NCBI RefSeq assembly: GCF_015209595.1
Contig: NZ_JADEYS010000002.1
Location: 186,001-250,000 of the forward strand
DNA from: Pontibacterium sinense
Lineage (GTDB): Bacteria > Pseudomonadota > Gammaproteobacteria > Pseudomonadales > Balneatricaceae
Direction: 5' to 3'
DNA length: 64,000 bases
A program made the translations under genes and the position numbers. The number at the start of each line of letters is the position of its first letter. Position 1 is the first letter of the stretch. Below are positions 17,299 through 26,425 of this stretch, piece by piece. Below the pieces are notes generated by a model. That model worked only from the letters and a program-made list of their open reading frames with translations. It was not told the origin of the DNA and made no database searches.

Positions 17299-17766
17299 AT
17301 TAGCATTTGCTCACAAAAGGTTGCCGTGAATATACGTAAGGTCACCCGAGACTGCAAGCCGAAAGAAGTCGTATAACAGCCTGCTGTCGGTTTGATTTAG
17401 CATACGATGACAGAGCTCACCATCTTGTTGGATACAGTTAAGATTACGCTCTGTTGTTCATGGTAAAGCGTGCTCCAACAGAGGATGAACGGATGCCGAA
17501 ATAGGTCGACATACATCCTTTATATTAGCCCGAATAGTAGACCTTAAAGCGCCTATATTAGTTGCATGTAATATTGAATGATTCATCTTTATCTCAATAT
17601 CTGCAAGAATAGGCGCAGGTTTGTAATTGCTTTTTTGATTCGTACGCGTGTGGGTTTTATCAGTTGCTCTGATAAAAAAGAATACTGAAACCGTCATACA
17701 GGGATATTAAGGCTTGGATCATTTTCCGGCTTTTCAGTTACCCTGAACAATTAGAGTTCAGAATAC
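17299..17766. other. Gene-free intergenic region
   Basis: 468 bases between divergent nsrR and the GTPase gene. A 79-codon minus-strand frame (17458-17697) has no ribosome-binding site and atypical composition and is not accepted. A perfect 8-base inverted repeat TTTTATCA/TGATAAAA lies at 17655-17677 and could be an operator or early hairpin for the GTPase transcript. Nothing else is supported. Confidence 0.5.
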
Positions 17767-18366
17767 ATGGATAATAAGAAGATCATTTTTGTCGGTCCTG
17801 TTGGGGCGGGCAAAACAAGTGCAATACAGGCGGTCAGTGAGATAGATTGCGTGAATACAGAGGCTAAAATTTCAGTTGATGAAGTGAAAAGCCATAAAAG
17901 TACTACCACGGTTGCGATTGACTACGGGCGAGTGACCACAGATGCGAATGAAAAAGCGCACCTATATGGCGCGCCAGGCCAGTCCCGTTTTGACTTTATG
18001 TGGGACATGCTAAGTGAGGAAATTGCTCACGATGCGAGTGGTGTTGTTTTGATGCTGGATAATGCACGGGAATGCCCGCAGGAAGATCTGAAATACTACT
18101 TGAATGCGTTTTCCCGTTTGATCAAAGATCGTCAGCTGGTCGTAGGTGTAACGCGTTCTGATGTACAGGCGAATCCATCGCTTGATGATTACCAGCAGTG
18201 GTTGGCCGATCTGGATATCGAAGCGTCTGTCACCTTTGTTGATGCGCGTGATCGAAGTGCGGTATTTGCCTTGGTCGAGCCATTGTTAGGTCCTTTGACG
18301 CGTGCCGCATCTGCAGTGGGTGTGTCTGTCGGTGCTTCTGGAGCACAAGGCGTTGCGACTGTTTGA
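17767..18366 (+). CDS. MglA/COG2229-like small GTPase
   Basis: 199 residues. The P-loop is VGPVGAGKTSA near residue 10; switch II appears as YGAPGQSRF, replacing the DxxG of Ras; the base-specificity motif is VGVTRSD, a variant of NKxD. These are hallmarks of the prokaryotic MglA-like family COG2229, which usually works with a roadblock/LC7 protein in polarity or signalling. No roadblock partner is encoded nearby, so this one stands alone. The C-terminal 30 residues are small and low-complexity (Ala, Gly, Val, Ser). Confidence 0.75.
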   Translation: MDNKKIIFVGPVGAGKTSAIQAVSEIDCVNTEAKISVDEVKSHKSTTTVAIDYGRVTTDANEKAHLYGAPGQSRFDFMWDMLSEEIAHDASGVVLMLDNARECPQEDLKYYLNAFSRLIKDRQLVVGVTRSDVQANPSLDDYQQWLADLDIEASVTFVDARDRSAVFALVEPLLGPLTRAASAVGVSVGASGAQGVATV

Positions 18367-18390
18367 GCTCTGGATGGTTGGCAGGTCATG

Positions 18391-18418
18391 AAAAAAACCG
18401 CTTTGAAGCGGTTTTTTT
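18391..18418. terminator. Bidirectional terminator
   Basis: AAAAAAACCGCTTTGAAGCG followed by GTTTTTTT forms a symmetric hairpin with A- and T-runs on either side, able to stop the GTPase transcript from the left and the paaK transcript from the right. Confidence 0.88.
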
Positions 18419-18481
18419 GTGTCCGCATGCTATCAAGTGACGTTGATAGCATGCGGCGAGGGCATAGGAAGGGTAAGCAAA

Positions 18482-19780
18482 TTAGCGGTTGTCGAACACG
18501 CGCTTTGCTTTACCTTCAGAGCGAGGAATTGAACCTAGGGGAACAATGTCTACTTTAGTGCTGATGCCAACCACTGACTTGATGTGGTGCTGCAACTCTT
18601 TGATCGCTTGATCCTGATTCGCAGACTGTGCATCCGGTGCCAGCTCCACTTTCACCTGTACTTTGTCCAGGTTGCCGTCTTTGGTGACTACGATCTCGTA
18701 GTGCGGTGCCAGTGCAGTGATCTTCAGAATCTGTTCTTCGATCTGCGTTGGGAAGACGTTTACACCACGGATGATCATCATGTCATCGGAACGGCCGGTG
18801 ATCTTATCGATACGACGCATCGGACGTGCGGTACCCGGCAGCAGGCGGGTCAGGTCACGGGTGCGGTAACGGATGATCGGCAGGGCTTCTTTGGTCAGAG
18901 AGGTGAACACCAGCTCGCCGTATTCGCCATCTGGCAGCACTTCGCCAGTATTTGGGTCGATAATTTCAGGGTAGAAGTGATCTTCCCAAATAGTTGGACC
19001 ATCTTTGGTTTCGATGCATTCCATCGCCACACCCGGACCCATCACTTCAGACAGACCGTAGATGTCGACTGCATCGATACCCAGGCGGGTTTCGATATTC
19101 TTACGCATCTCATCGGTCCAAGGCTCTGCACCGAAGATGCCCAGACGTAGTGCGGTATCGCGAGGGTCCAGACCCTGACGTTCCATCTCATCAATCAGGT
19201 TCAGCATGTATGACGGTGTCACCATGATGATATCCGGATCGAAATCACGCATCAGCTGAACTTGTTTCTCGGTCTGACCGCCAGACATCGGAATAACCGT
19301 ACAGCCCAAACGCTCGGCACCGTAGTGCGCACCCATACCACCGGTAAACAGACCGTAACCGTAAGAGATGTGAACTTTGTCACCGTAGTGACCGCCGGCC
19401 GCACGAATAGAACGCGCCACGACATCAGCCCAGGTATCGATATCGTTCTGGGTATAGCCCACAACGGTAGGCTTGCCGGTGGTGCCGGAAGAGGCATGGA
19501 CACGTACCACTTCGTTCATCGGTACCGCAAATGAGTCGAACGGATACGCGTCGCGCAGGTATGCTTTGGTGGTGAACGGGAATAGTTTCAGGTCGTCCAG
19601 TGTTTTCAGGTCAAACGGGTGAACACCGTGCTCATCGCACAGGCGTTTGTACGCCGGTACGTTGTTATAAGCGTGCGCGATACTCCACTGCATACGTCCC
19701 AGCTGCAGATCACGCAGCTCATCGATGCTAGCGGTTTCAATCGAGTCGAGCGCGCCGCGTAGTGGTTTGTCGTTAAGCAT
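18482..19780 (-). CDS. paaK: Phenylacetate-CoA ligase
   Basis: 432 residues, the size of PaaK. The AMP-binding loop is HASSGTTGKPTVVGYT near residue 95, with IYGLSEVMGPGVA near 240 and IIRGVNVFPTQIEE near 345, all typical of the PaaK subgroup of adenylate-forming enzymes. It activates phenylacetate with ATP and CoA in the cytoplasm, the first step of the pathway whose later genes lie immediately upstream on the same strand. A terminator separates it from the thiolase gene, so it may have its own promoter within 19781-19840. Confidence 0.92.
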   Translation of the reverse strand: MLNDKPLRGALDSIETASIDELRDLQLGRMQWSIAHAYNNVPAYKRLCDEHGVHPFDLKTLDDLKLFPFTTKAYLRDAYPFDSFAVPMNEVVRVHASSGTTGKPTVVGYTQNDIDTWADVVARSIRAAGGHYGDKVHISYGYGLFTGGMGAHYGAERLGCTVIPMSGGQTEKQVQLMRDFDPDIIMVTPSYMLNLIDEMERQGLDPRDTALRLGIFGAEPWTDEMRKNIETRLGIDAVDIYGLSEVMGPGVAMECIETKDGPTIWEDHFYPEIIDPNTGEVLPDGEYGELVFTSLTKEALPIIRYRTRDLTRLLPGTARPMRRIDKITGRSDDMMIIRGVNVFPTQIEEQILKITALAPHYEIVVTKDGNLDKVQVKVELAPDAQSANQDQAIKELQHHIKSVVGISTKVDIVPLGSIPRSEGKAKRVFDNR

Positions 19781-19840
19781 AATTATTATTGTCCTGTCTC
19801 ATTGATCGTTGTTATCTCAGAACTCATCGTCCTAGGGACG

Positions 19841-19880
19841 AAAAGAGGGGCCTAAGGCTTAGGGGCATTGGCTCCCTCTT
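19841..19880 (-). terminator. Terminator after the paa thiolase gene
   Basis: Read on the minus strand, AAGAGGG pairs with CCCTCTT (19874-19880 with 19843-19849) around an inner CCTAAG/CTTAGG stem (19851-19863) and continues into TTTT. It separates the thiolase and paaK transcripts. Confidence 0.75.
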
Positions 19881-19913
19881 AAGGCGTTTAGTTACGCCGC
19901 TTTTTAGAGCTGC

Positions 19914-21122
19914 TTAAACGCGCTCAATGATGATCGCGATACCCTGACCGACACCAATACACATGGTGCACAGGGCATAACGACCACCGGTACGATGTAG
20001 CTGATACATCGCGGTTGTGACCAGACGTGCGCCACTGGCACCCAGTGGGTGGCCCAGAGAGATTGCACCGCCATTCGGGTTCACGTTTTCCGCATCATCC
20101 GGCAAACCCAGATCACGCATGACAGCCAAACCCTGAGAAGCAAAGGCTTCGTTCAGTTCGATGACATCCATCTGATCCAGTGTCAGACCGGCTTTCTCCA
20201 GCACTTTCTTGGAGGCAGGCGCAGGACCAAAGCCCATAATGCGCGGTTCAAGACCGGCTGTTGCCATAGCCACTACACGGGCTTTCGGAGTCAGGCCATT
20301 TTTCTCTGCTGCTTCTTTAGACGCGATCAGCAGGGCACAGGCACCGTCGTTAACACCGGACGCGTTACCCGCAGTCACAGAACCGCCTTCACGGAACGGA
20401 GCACGCAGCTTGCCCAAACCTTCTAATGTCGTAGAAGCGCGAGGGTGCTCATCGGTATCAACGATAACGTCATCGCCTTTACGCTGAGGAATCACCACCG
20501 GGCAGATCTCTTCGTTGAACAGGCCTGCTTCCATTGCTGCTGCGGTTTTCTGCTGGCTGCGGAACGCGAACAGGTCCTGATCTTCACGGGAGATATTGAA
20601 ATCTTCAGCCACGTTTTCGGCGGTTTCAGGCATGGAGTCCACGCCGAATTCAGCTTTCATCTTTTTGTTGATGAAGCGCCAGCCGATAGTGGTGTCGTAG
20701 AGACCGTTTGGATTACGGCTGAATGCGGATTCCGCTTTGCCCATGACAAACGGGGCACGGGACATGGATTCACAGCCACCGGCGATCATCAGGTCGGTTT
20801 CACCGGACTTGATGGCACGTGCGGCCATGCCGATCGCATCCATACCGGAGCCACACAAACGGTTAATGGTTGTCCCAGGAACAGAGGTAGGCAGACCGGC
20901 CAACAGCGTAGACATACGCGCAACGTTACGGTTGTCTTCACCCGCCTGGTTGGCGTTGCCGTAGATCACATCGTCTACGGAAGACCAATCGACATTCGGG
21001 TTACGATCCATCAGTGCTTTCAGGGGCACGGCGCCCAGATCATCAGGACGTACCGGGGCTAGACCGCCGCCATAACGACCGAAAGGGGTGCGGATCGCAT
21101 CGCAGATATACGCATCTTTCAT
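19914..21122 (-). CDS. paaJ: 3-oxoadipyl-CoA thiolase
   Basis: ATG 21122 is used because AGGAGT lies seven bases upstream; a GTG three codons earlier overlaps that site. The 402-residue thiolase has its nucleophilic Cys in [13 protein letters not shown], the His in [12 protein letters not shown] and the second Cys in [10 protein letters not shown]. It cleaves 3-oxoadipyl-CoA to succinyl-CoA and acetyl-CoA; in this family the same enzyme (PcaF/PaaJ) can serve both beta-ketoadipate and phenylacetate routes. It lies 15 bases after paaI in the catabolic operon. Confidence 0.9.
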   Translation of the reverse strand: MKDAYICDAIRTPFGRYGGGLAPVRPDDLGAVPLKALMDRNPNVDWSSVDDVIYGNANQAGEDNRNVARMSTLLAGLPTSVPGTTINRLCGSGMDAIGMAARAIKSGETDLMIAGGCESMSRAPFVMGKAESAFSRNPNGLYDTTIGWRFINKKMKAEFGVDSMPETAENVAEDFNISREDQDLFAFRSQQKTAAAMEAGLFNEEICPVVIPQRKGDDVIVDTDEHPRASTTLEGLGKLRAPFREGGSVTAGNASGVNDGACALLIASKEAAEKNGLTPKARVVAMATAGLEPRIMGFGPAPASKKVLEKAGLTLDQMDVIELNEAFASQGLAVMRDLGLPDDAENVNPNGGAISLGHPLGASGARLVTTAMYQLHRTGGRYALCTMCIGVGQGIAIIIERV

Positions 21123-21136
21123 CAGATTCACTCCTG

Positions 21137-21589
21137 TTACTCTGAGTCAGACTCAGGCAGCACGCTGCCTTTAATCTGGTAGGACTTACCACGGAACAGG
21201 GCCAGTTCTTTGCCGTCCTGATTCGTGATGGTGATGTCATATACGCCCGTGCGGCCTGAACGTGTACGCTCAACCGCTTCGGCGGTTAACAGATCGCCTT
21301 CAAAACCCGGTGCGGCATATTCGATGTTACAGCCGCTAGCAACGGTTACCTTGTTGTACGTGTTGCAAGAATGCGCAAACGCCGTATCGGCCAGAGCGAA
21401 GATCATACCGCCGTGGCACATATTGTGGCCATTCAGCATATCTTTTCGCACTGTCATTGTCAGGCGGGCATATCCCGGCTTTACTTCAATGATATCCATG
21501 CCCAGAGCTTGTGCAGCGTTGTCACGCTCATGCATAGATGCGCTACATGCTTCAGCCAGTTGCTGATCGTTCATATCGACACTGCTCAT
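21137..21589 (-). CDS. paaI: PaaI hotdog thioesterase
   Basis: Start ATG 21589 has GGAGG nine bases upstream and begins MSSVDMNDQQLA, giving 150 residues. The hotdog signature HGGMIFALADTAFAHSCN with the catalytic Asp is present. PaaI releases CoA from hydroxyphenylacetyl-CoA and similar dead-end products and protects the CoA pool. The gene begins one base after the paaH stop, implying coupled translation; the RBS lies within the paaH end. Confidence 0.9.
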   Translation of the reverse strand: MSSVDMNDQQLAEACSASMHERDNAAQALGMDIIEVKPGYARLTMTVRKDMLNGHNMCHGGMIFALADTAFAHSCNTYNKVTVASGCNIEYAAPGFEGDLLTAEAVERTRSGRTGVYDITITNQDGKELALFRGKSYQIKGSVLPESDSE

Positions 21590-21590
21590 A

Positions 21591-23096
21591 TTACTGGCCT
21601 CCAGCAACCTTACGGCGCAGCAGTGGTGATGCGCGATAGCGGTCTTCACCGTAGGCAGCAGCCAGGTTATCCAGTGTGCTCAGGACATTAGCCAGACCGA
21701 TATTGCTCGCCCATGTAATTGGGCCGCATGGGTAGTTCACACCACCTTGCATAGCGATATCGACGGCTTCTTCATTACACACTTGCTGGTTAACGGCGTC
21801 AAAGCCTTCGTTTGCCAGCATGCAAACGGTACGCATGACGGCCATGCCTGGAATGTCGTCGATGATGCTGACATTCTTGCCGATTGCCTGGAACAGGCCG
21901 GTAGCCGCTGCAATGGCCGCTTCGCTTGCCTGATCGGCTGGCGCCAGTGCCATGCGTGTCGCTTTGCTGTAATCCAGTGCCAGATCAAACTGCACCAGAT
22001 TTGGGTTGCTTTCTGCTTGTGCACGAGCGGTAGAGAAGTGGCCGCTGGTCAGTTTCAGCGTCGCTTCACCAACGATGATGGAGCCGTTGCCGTCGGTACG
22101 GTTCACAGAAATGCCCGCGTCTTCGATTAACGCGACCAGTGGTTCTGCAACACCCAAGTTGCCTTCTACCGTTACCTGTGTCGGTTTTGCGGCTTCTTCA
22201 GCATTAGAAGCAGTCGCTTTCACCGCACCTTCGCTGTAGTCGTAGAAACCTTTGCCCGATTTGCGGCCATAGTGACCGGCATTCACCAGCTCAAGCTGAA
22301 CCAGAGAAGGCAGGAAGCGCTGATCCTGGTAATACGCATCGAAGACGGAGCAGGTGACCGCGTAATTGACATCGTGGCCGATCAGATCCGTCAATTCAAA
22401 AGGCCCCATGCGGAAACCACCGCACTCTTTTAGCAGGGCATCGATGGTCGCAATGTCTGCACCGCCTTCCTGAAATACGCGGAAGCCTTCAGCGTAGAAC
22501 GGTCGAGCAACACGGTTAACAATGAAACCCGGAGTAGACTTAGCCTTAACGGGTTTTTTGCCCCATTTCGCAGACAGAGCGTAGATCTCATCGGCGATTG
22601 CTGGATCGGTATCCAGACCACTGATAACTTCCACCAGCTTCATGATCGGTGCTGGGTTGAAGAAGTGCATACCAACCAGATTCTGCGGGCGCTTCAGCTT
22701 GCTACCGATAGCGGTGACGGAGATCGAGGAAGTGTTGGTTGCGATGATAACGTTTTCACCGCAAATATCTTCCAGATCGCCAAAGACTTGTTGTTTGATG
22801 TCCAGACGTTCAACGATTGCTTCGATGATCAGGCCGCACGGTGCCAGATCTTGCAATGAGGATGCAACCTGAATACGGCCGGTGAGGGCGTCAACGTCTT
22901 CCTGAGACATTTTGCCACGTTCTACCAGACGTCCCAGACCTTTTGCGATACCTTCCAGACCTTTCTGTCCAGCGCCTTCCATTGCATCAAATAGCATGAC
23001 TGGATGGCCTGCTTTAGCTGCAACTTGAGCGATACCTGCGCCCATGGTACCAGCGCCGATAACGCCGATGACGGATTCATTTGTGAGATGGCTCAT
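21591..23096 (-). CDS. paaH: 3-hydroxyadipyl-CoA dehydrogenase
   Basis: 501 residues, the long PaaH form with two 3-hydroxyacyl-CoA dehydrogenase C-terminal units. NAD-binding motif VIGAGTMGAGIAQVAA is at residue 10; HFFNPAPIMKLVEV carries the catalytic His and TPGFIVNRVARPFY follows. The second HADH-like unit spans about 390-495. It oxidises 3-hydroxyadipyl-CoA with NAD. It sits between paaG and paaI with short spacing. Confidence 0.92.
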   Translation of the reverse strand: MSHLTNESVIGVIGAGTMGAGIAQVAAKAGHPVMLFDAMEGAGQKGLEGIAKGLGRLVERGKMSQEDVDALTGRIQVASSLQDLAPCGLIIEAIVERLDIKQQVFGDLEDICGENVIIATNTSSISVTAIGSKLKRPQNLVGMHFFNPAPIMKLVEVISGLDTDPAIADEIYALSAKWGKKPVKAKSTPGFIVNRVARPFYAEGFRVFQEGGADIATIDALLKECGGFRMGPFELTDLIGHDVNYAVTCSVFDAYYQDQRFLPSLVQLELVNAGHYGRKSGKGFYDYSEGAVKATASNAEEAAKPTQVTVEGNLGVAEPLVALIEDAGISVNRTDGNGSIIVGEATLKLTSGHFSTARAQAESNPNLVQFDLALDYSKATRMALAPADQASEAAIAAATGLFQAIGKNVSIIDDIPGMAVMRTVCMLANEGFDAVNQQVCNEEAVDIAMQGGVNYPCGPITWASNIGLANVLSTLDNLAAAYGEDRYRASPLLRRKVAGGQ

Positions 23097-23121
23097 GGTG
23101 TTCTTATGCCTCGCTGAAAGC

Positions 23122-23913
23122 TTACTGGCCTTTAAAGTTGGGTTGACGTTTTTCCATGAAGGCGGCTACTCCTTCACGGTAATCGTCAGTGCGGCCTGCC
23201 AGTGTCTGCAGATCACGTTCCAGATCCAGCTGCGCGTCCATATCGTTGGTCGCGGATGCATTGATCGCACGTTTGATCAGCGCCAGACCTTTAGTTGGCT
23301 GAGTTGCCAGATGCTTAGCCAGTTTCATGGCTTCATCTTTCAGCGCTTCATCATCAACTGCTTTCCAGATCATGCCCCACTGTTCTGCCTGCTCAGCTTT
23401 CACTTTGTCACCCAACATTGCCAGACCCATTGCGCGTGCGCGACCGACCAGGTTTGGCAGGCTCCAGGTGCCGCCGCAATCCGGTACCAGACCGATTTTG
23501 CAGAATGCCTGAATGAAAGATGCAGACTTGGCAGCCAAGACAATATCGCAGGCGAATGCGATGTTTGCACCGGCACCTGCGGCCACACCGTTAACAGCGC
23601 AGATGACTGGCATCTCCAGACCCATCAGAGTGCGGATCAGCGGGCTGTAGTTTTTCTCGATTGATTCACCCAGGTTAGGCGCTTCGGTGCCTGGCGCAAC
23701 ATTACGGTCGCTCAGATCCTGTCCTGCACAAAAACCACGGCCATTGCCGGTCAGAACCAGGCAGCGGACTTCAGCACTCTTTTTGACAGTCTTCAATGCA
23801 TCACGTACTTCGGCGTGCATGTCGGTGTTGAAGCTGTTCAGGCTCTGTGGGCGGTTGAGTGTCAGGACAGCAACACCCTCGGTGATTTCAAATTCAATCG
23901 TTTCGTAAGCCAT
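23122..23913 (-). CDS. paaG: PaaG ring-opening isomerase (crotonase family)
   Basis: Starting at ATG 23913 gives 263 residues, MAYETIEFEITEG, the PaaG-type N-terminus; the longer frame runs back into paaF. Crotonase motifs are GRGFCAGQDLSDR (oxyanion hole) and VPDCGGTWSLPNL. The two catalytic Glu of hydratases are replaced (GAGANIAF, PDCGG), leaving the Asp that PaaG isomerases use to turn 1,2-epoxyphenylacetyl-CoA into oxepin-CoA. It begins five bases after the paaF stop. Confidence 0.9.
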   Translation of the reverse strand: MAYETIEFEITEGVAVLTLNRPQSLNSFNTDMHAEVRDALKTVKKSAEVRCLVLTGNGRGFCAGQDLSDRNVAPGTEAPNLGESIEKNYSPLIRTLMGLEMPVICAVNGVAAGAGANIAFACDIVLAAKSASFIQAFCKIGLVPDCGGTWSLPNLVGRARAMGLAMLGDKVKAEQAEQWGMIWKAVDDEALKDEAMKLAKHLATQPTKGLALIKRAINASATNDMDAQLDLERDLQTLAGRTDDYREGVAAFMEKRQPNFKGQ

Positions 23914-23917
23914 GTTG

Positions 23918-24697
23918 TTATTTTCCCGTGAAGTTGGGTTTACGTTTTTCCATGAAAGCAGCAATGCCTTCATTGCGGTCTTCAGTGGCAGCCAGCATAG
24001 TGAACGCTTTGCGTTCGAGGTTCAGGCCACTGTCGAGCGTTGTTTCGTAGGATTTGAGGATAGCTTCCTTTGCCAGACGCACAGCAATAGGTGGTTTGGT
24101 CGCGATCTTCTCAGCCAGTTGGCGGGCGCGTTCCAGCGTGCGCTCAGGGATAACGACTTCGCTCACGAGGCCAAAATCACGACCTTGTTCAGCGGAGATA
24201 AACTCGCCTGACAGTACCAGCTGCATCGCCATAGATTTGCCTACCGCGCGCACCAGACGTTGTGTACCACCAGCGCCTGGAATAATACCCAAGTTGATCT
24301 CTGGTTGACCGAACTGTGCATTGTCGCCTGCAATGACGATGTCACAATGCATCATCAGCTCGCAGCCACCACCCAGTGCAAAACCGTTAACGGCTGCAAC
24401 CATGGGCTTTGGGAATGCGTTAATGCGACGCCAGTAGGTCGGGCGAGGGTCGTTCATGACACCCACGGCATCCAGAGACGCCATCTCCTTGATATCTGCA
24501 CCTGCAGCAAATACTTTTTCGCCACCGGTTACCAGTACGGCTTTAACGTCGTCGTTGAGTACTGCCGCATCCAACGTATCCGCCATTTCTTGAAGCAGGT
24601 TAGTACGCAACGCGTTGTACGCTTCAGGGCGATTGAGGGTAATAGTCAGAACGCCTTTTTGAACGTCTGATACGATGATGTCCTGTAAATCTTGCAT
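23918..24697 (-). CDS. paaF: PaaF 2,3-dehydroadipyl-CoA hydratase
   Basis: 259-residue crotonase with both catalytic Glu positions, in GFALGGGCELMMHCD and FGQPEINLGIIPGAGGTQRL, so it is a true enoyl-CoA hydratase. Oxyanion segment is KVFAAGADIKEMA. It hydrates 2,3-dehydroadipyl-CoA in the lower phenylacetate pathway. Order paaF-paaG-paaH-paaI-paaJ on the minus strand matches the E. coli order. A 129-base gap separates it from the upstream PaaA-like gene. Confidence 0.9.
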   Translation of the reverse strand: MQDLQDIIVSDVQKGVLTITLNRPEAYNALRTNLLQEMADTLDAAVLNDDVKAVLVTGGEKVFAAGADIKEMASLDAVGVMNDPRPTYWRRINAFPKPMVAAVNGFALGGGCELMMHCDIVIAGDNAQFGQPEINLGIIPGAGGTQRLVRAVGKSMAMQLVLSGEFISAEQGRDFGLVSEVVIPERTLERARQLAEKIATKPPIAVRLAKEAILKSYETTLDSGLNLERKAFTMLAATEDRNEGIAAFMEKRKPNFTGK

Positions 24698-24826
24698 GAG
24701 TGTGCAAAAGCTCCAGATTGTGAACCGGTAGATGGAGTAAAGCCCCGGCTGTGCTGCGCTCGTGCAACAAAGTTAATGTGCAGTCGTCGTGCATAGCAGG
24801 GGCTTGCAATTATGTTTGAAGGGCGT

Positions 24827-25597
24827 TTATGCCACTTCAGGGACATTCAGACCTAAGCGGGTCAGAACGTCATTTACCAGACCTTCCCATTCATTCAGGC
24901 GCTGATCATTCGTTTTGGTGATCAGCCCGTAAGCGCGGAAACGGTCATTGTGTTGTGAGTCGGCACGACCAAAGGTCGCAGCAACTTTTGGATACCAGTA
25001 TTCGACGGCAACTTGGGCGGCATCGGTGCCGTTGCGATCGATCAGATCTTGCAAGCCGCGCTCGCCCAATTCGGCATGACGTGATTCGCCCTCAGCAATC
25101 TCGCGCATGGCATCCGCCAATGGTGCATAAGAAGCATTGCGTAGCTCTTTCAGTTGAATGCCTGATGCGGCTGCCATCAACGCATTCATGACCAGTGCAT
25201 CTGTCCAGCCCTGCAGGGGGTAGTGGAATACATTCAGGCGTTTGTCACCGCCAACCCGGCGATTACCCAGATCCAAATAGCGACTCAGGCGTGCTTCCCA
25301 GGCATGAGAGGCAATATAAAGGCGGTTGTCGATACCGAATTCCTTCAGCAAGGTTAGTACTTTCTCTGCATGGTCGAACTTGTCTGCAACAATTTGTGCC
25401 GCCACCTGGCGTTCACGCAAACCGGGGCCTTCATTAATTTGTTCAGCGAAGCCAGCAGCGCCTGCCAGTTCAGAATCGACGAAGACAACCATCAAACGCA
25501 TCAATTCAGCACGGTAACCGGAAGAGATCTCCTCACCCGCCTGAATTTTCTCACCGTTAGCGATACGCTCGATCAGTTTTTTGTCATCCATTGCCAT
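24827..25597 (-). CDS. PaaA-like diiron protein with an altered ligand site
   Basis: 256 residues resembling PaaA, the catalytic subunit of phenylacetyl-CoA epoxidase (PF05138): NVFHYPLQGWTDALV and SYAPLADAMREIAEGESRH align well. By eye, five of six expected diiron ligands are kept (Glu43, His76, Asp133, Glu171, His174), but the Glu of the first ExxH is Lys73 (ADKFDH). It is about 50 residues shorter than PaaA. PaaB, C, D and E are not in the window. It may be an inactive scaffold, a divergent oxygenase or a different ferritin-like enzyme. Position as first gene of the paa operon argues for a pathway role. RBS GCGAGG precedes ATG 25597. Confidence 0.7.
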   Translation of the reverse strand: MAMDDKKLIERIANGEKIQAGEEISSGYRAELMRLMVVFVDSELAGAAGFAEQINEGPGLRERQVAAQIVADKFDHAEKVLTLLKEFGIDNRLYIASHAWEARLSRYLDLGNRRVGGDKRLNVFHYPLQGWTDALVMNALMAAASGIQLKELRNASYAPLADAMREIAEGESRHAELGERGLQDLIDRNGTDAAQVAVEYWYPKVAATFGRADSQHNDRFRAYGLITKTNDQRLNEWEGLVNDVLTRLGLNVPEVA

Positions 25598-25951
25598 AGA
25601 AACCTCGCTCGTTTAAAGGATAGGCCGCGTAACCATGTGCAGCACGCCTTAGTATTCTTGTCGCAAAGAGAATGCGCTTTGGGTACAGGTTAACCTAAAA
25701 TCCAAAAGGGATACAAGAAATATACAGCTAATTTGCTTTTCGTATCACAAGGTTTGGTGTATCTTTCGTAGCATAAGATCGCGATTAGTGCAGATGCGTT
25801 AAATCGACTGCATACACCATAGCTCAAACACAATGAGCCTTGATGAGCAGTGACGGTATCTATATATAGCAAGCACATATCGCTGAACGTTCAGCAATGC
25901 TAATCAACAACCCGGAACGCAGGAGCGTCGACAAGGGGTGAGAGAGGGATT
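25598..25951. promoter_or_regulatory. Divergent paa promoter region
   Basis: This 354-base gap separates the two divergent paa transcripts and contains no supported gene; a minus-strand frame at 25690-25878 lacks a ribosome-binding site. It holds the palindrome GCTGAACGTTCAGC at 25882-25895, 57 bases before the flavodoxin start, of the size bound by TetR-family repressors such as PaaR. No paaX or paaR gene is in the window. Confidence 0.55.
25882..25895. promoter_or_regulatory. Palindromic candidate operator
   Basis: GCTGAAC at 25882-25888 is exactly mirrored by GTTCAGC at 25889-25895, a perfect 14-base palindrome upstream of the flavodoxin gene. Regulator unknown. Confidence 0.5.
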
Positions 25952-26398
25952 ATGACAGATATTGCGATTCTGGTCGGTACTGAGTCGGGCAATGCGCAAA
26001 TGGTGGCTGATGCTCTTCAGGAAGTGATGGAAGAGACACATGATGTCTCATTGCATGAAGAGCCGGACTATGACGAATTGGACTTTACCCATCGCGATGT
26101 TTTGATCATTAGCTGTTCGACCCACGGCGATGGTGAATTGCCAGACAATATCATTCCCTTGTGTGATGCGCTGAAGGAGCAGAAACCGGATCTGTCTCAC
26201 ATTCGTTATGGCATCGTTGCGCTGGGTGATCAGACTTACCACCAGACCTTTTGTCAGGCAGGTAAGGATATTGATGCATTGCTGGCCAGCTTGGGTGCGG
26301 TACGCGTTGGTGAGCGTTTTGAAGTCGATGCATGCACGCAGCCTTTGCCTGACGAAGATGCCCGTGACTGGGTGCGTGAGTGGTCAGCGCAGCTGTAA
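25952..26398 (+). CDS. Flavodoxin-domain protein (MioC-like)
   Basis: 148 residues forming one flavodoxin fold: FMN phosphate loop GTESGNAQMVAD near residue 9, the 50s loop STHGDGELPDN near 56 and the 90s loop ALGDQTYHQTFCQAG near 89, as in MioC and the FMN domain of sulfite reductase. It is an electron carrier, not a full reductase. Its location between the PaaA-like gene (divergent) and paaN suggests it may feed electrons to the aromatic ring oxygenation step; that is inference. RBS AGAGGG precedes the ATG. Confidence 0.8.
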   Translation: MTDIAILVGTESGNAQMVADALQEVMEETHDVSLHEEPDYDELDFTHRDVLIISCSTHGDGELPDNIIPLCDALKEQKPDLSHIRYGIVALGDQTYHQTFCQAGKDIDALLASLGAVRVGERFEVDACTQPLPDEDARDWVREWSAQL

Positions 26399-26425
26399 TC
26401 TCGTTTGGTCTTATACATATTCGCG

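Noticed and set aside
17458-17697. 79-codon minus-strand frame in the nsrR/GTPase gap
   Set aside because: No ribosome-binding site, low-complexity composition and no recognisable domain.
24740-24805. Inverted repeat AAGCCCC/GGGGCTT between paaF and the PaaA-like gene
   Set aside because: Loop of more than 50 bases and no T-run, so not convincing as terminator; it may be chance.
25690-25878. 62-codon minus-strand frame in the paa promoter gap
   Set aside because: No ribosome-binding site and it lies within the divergent promoter region.
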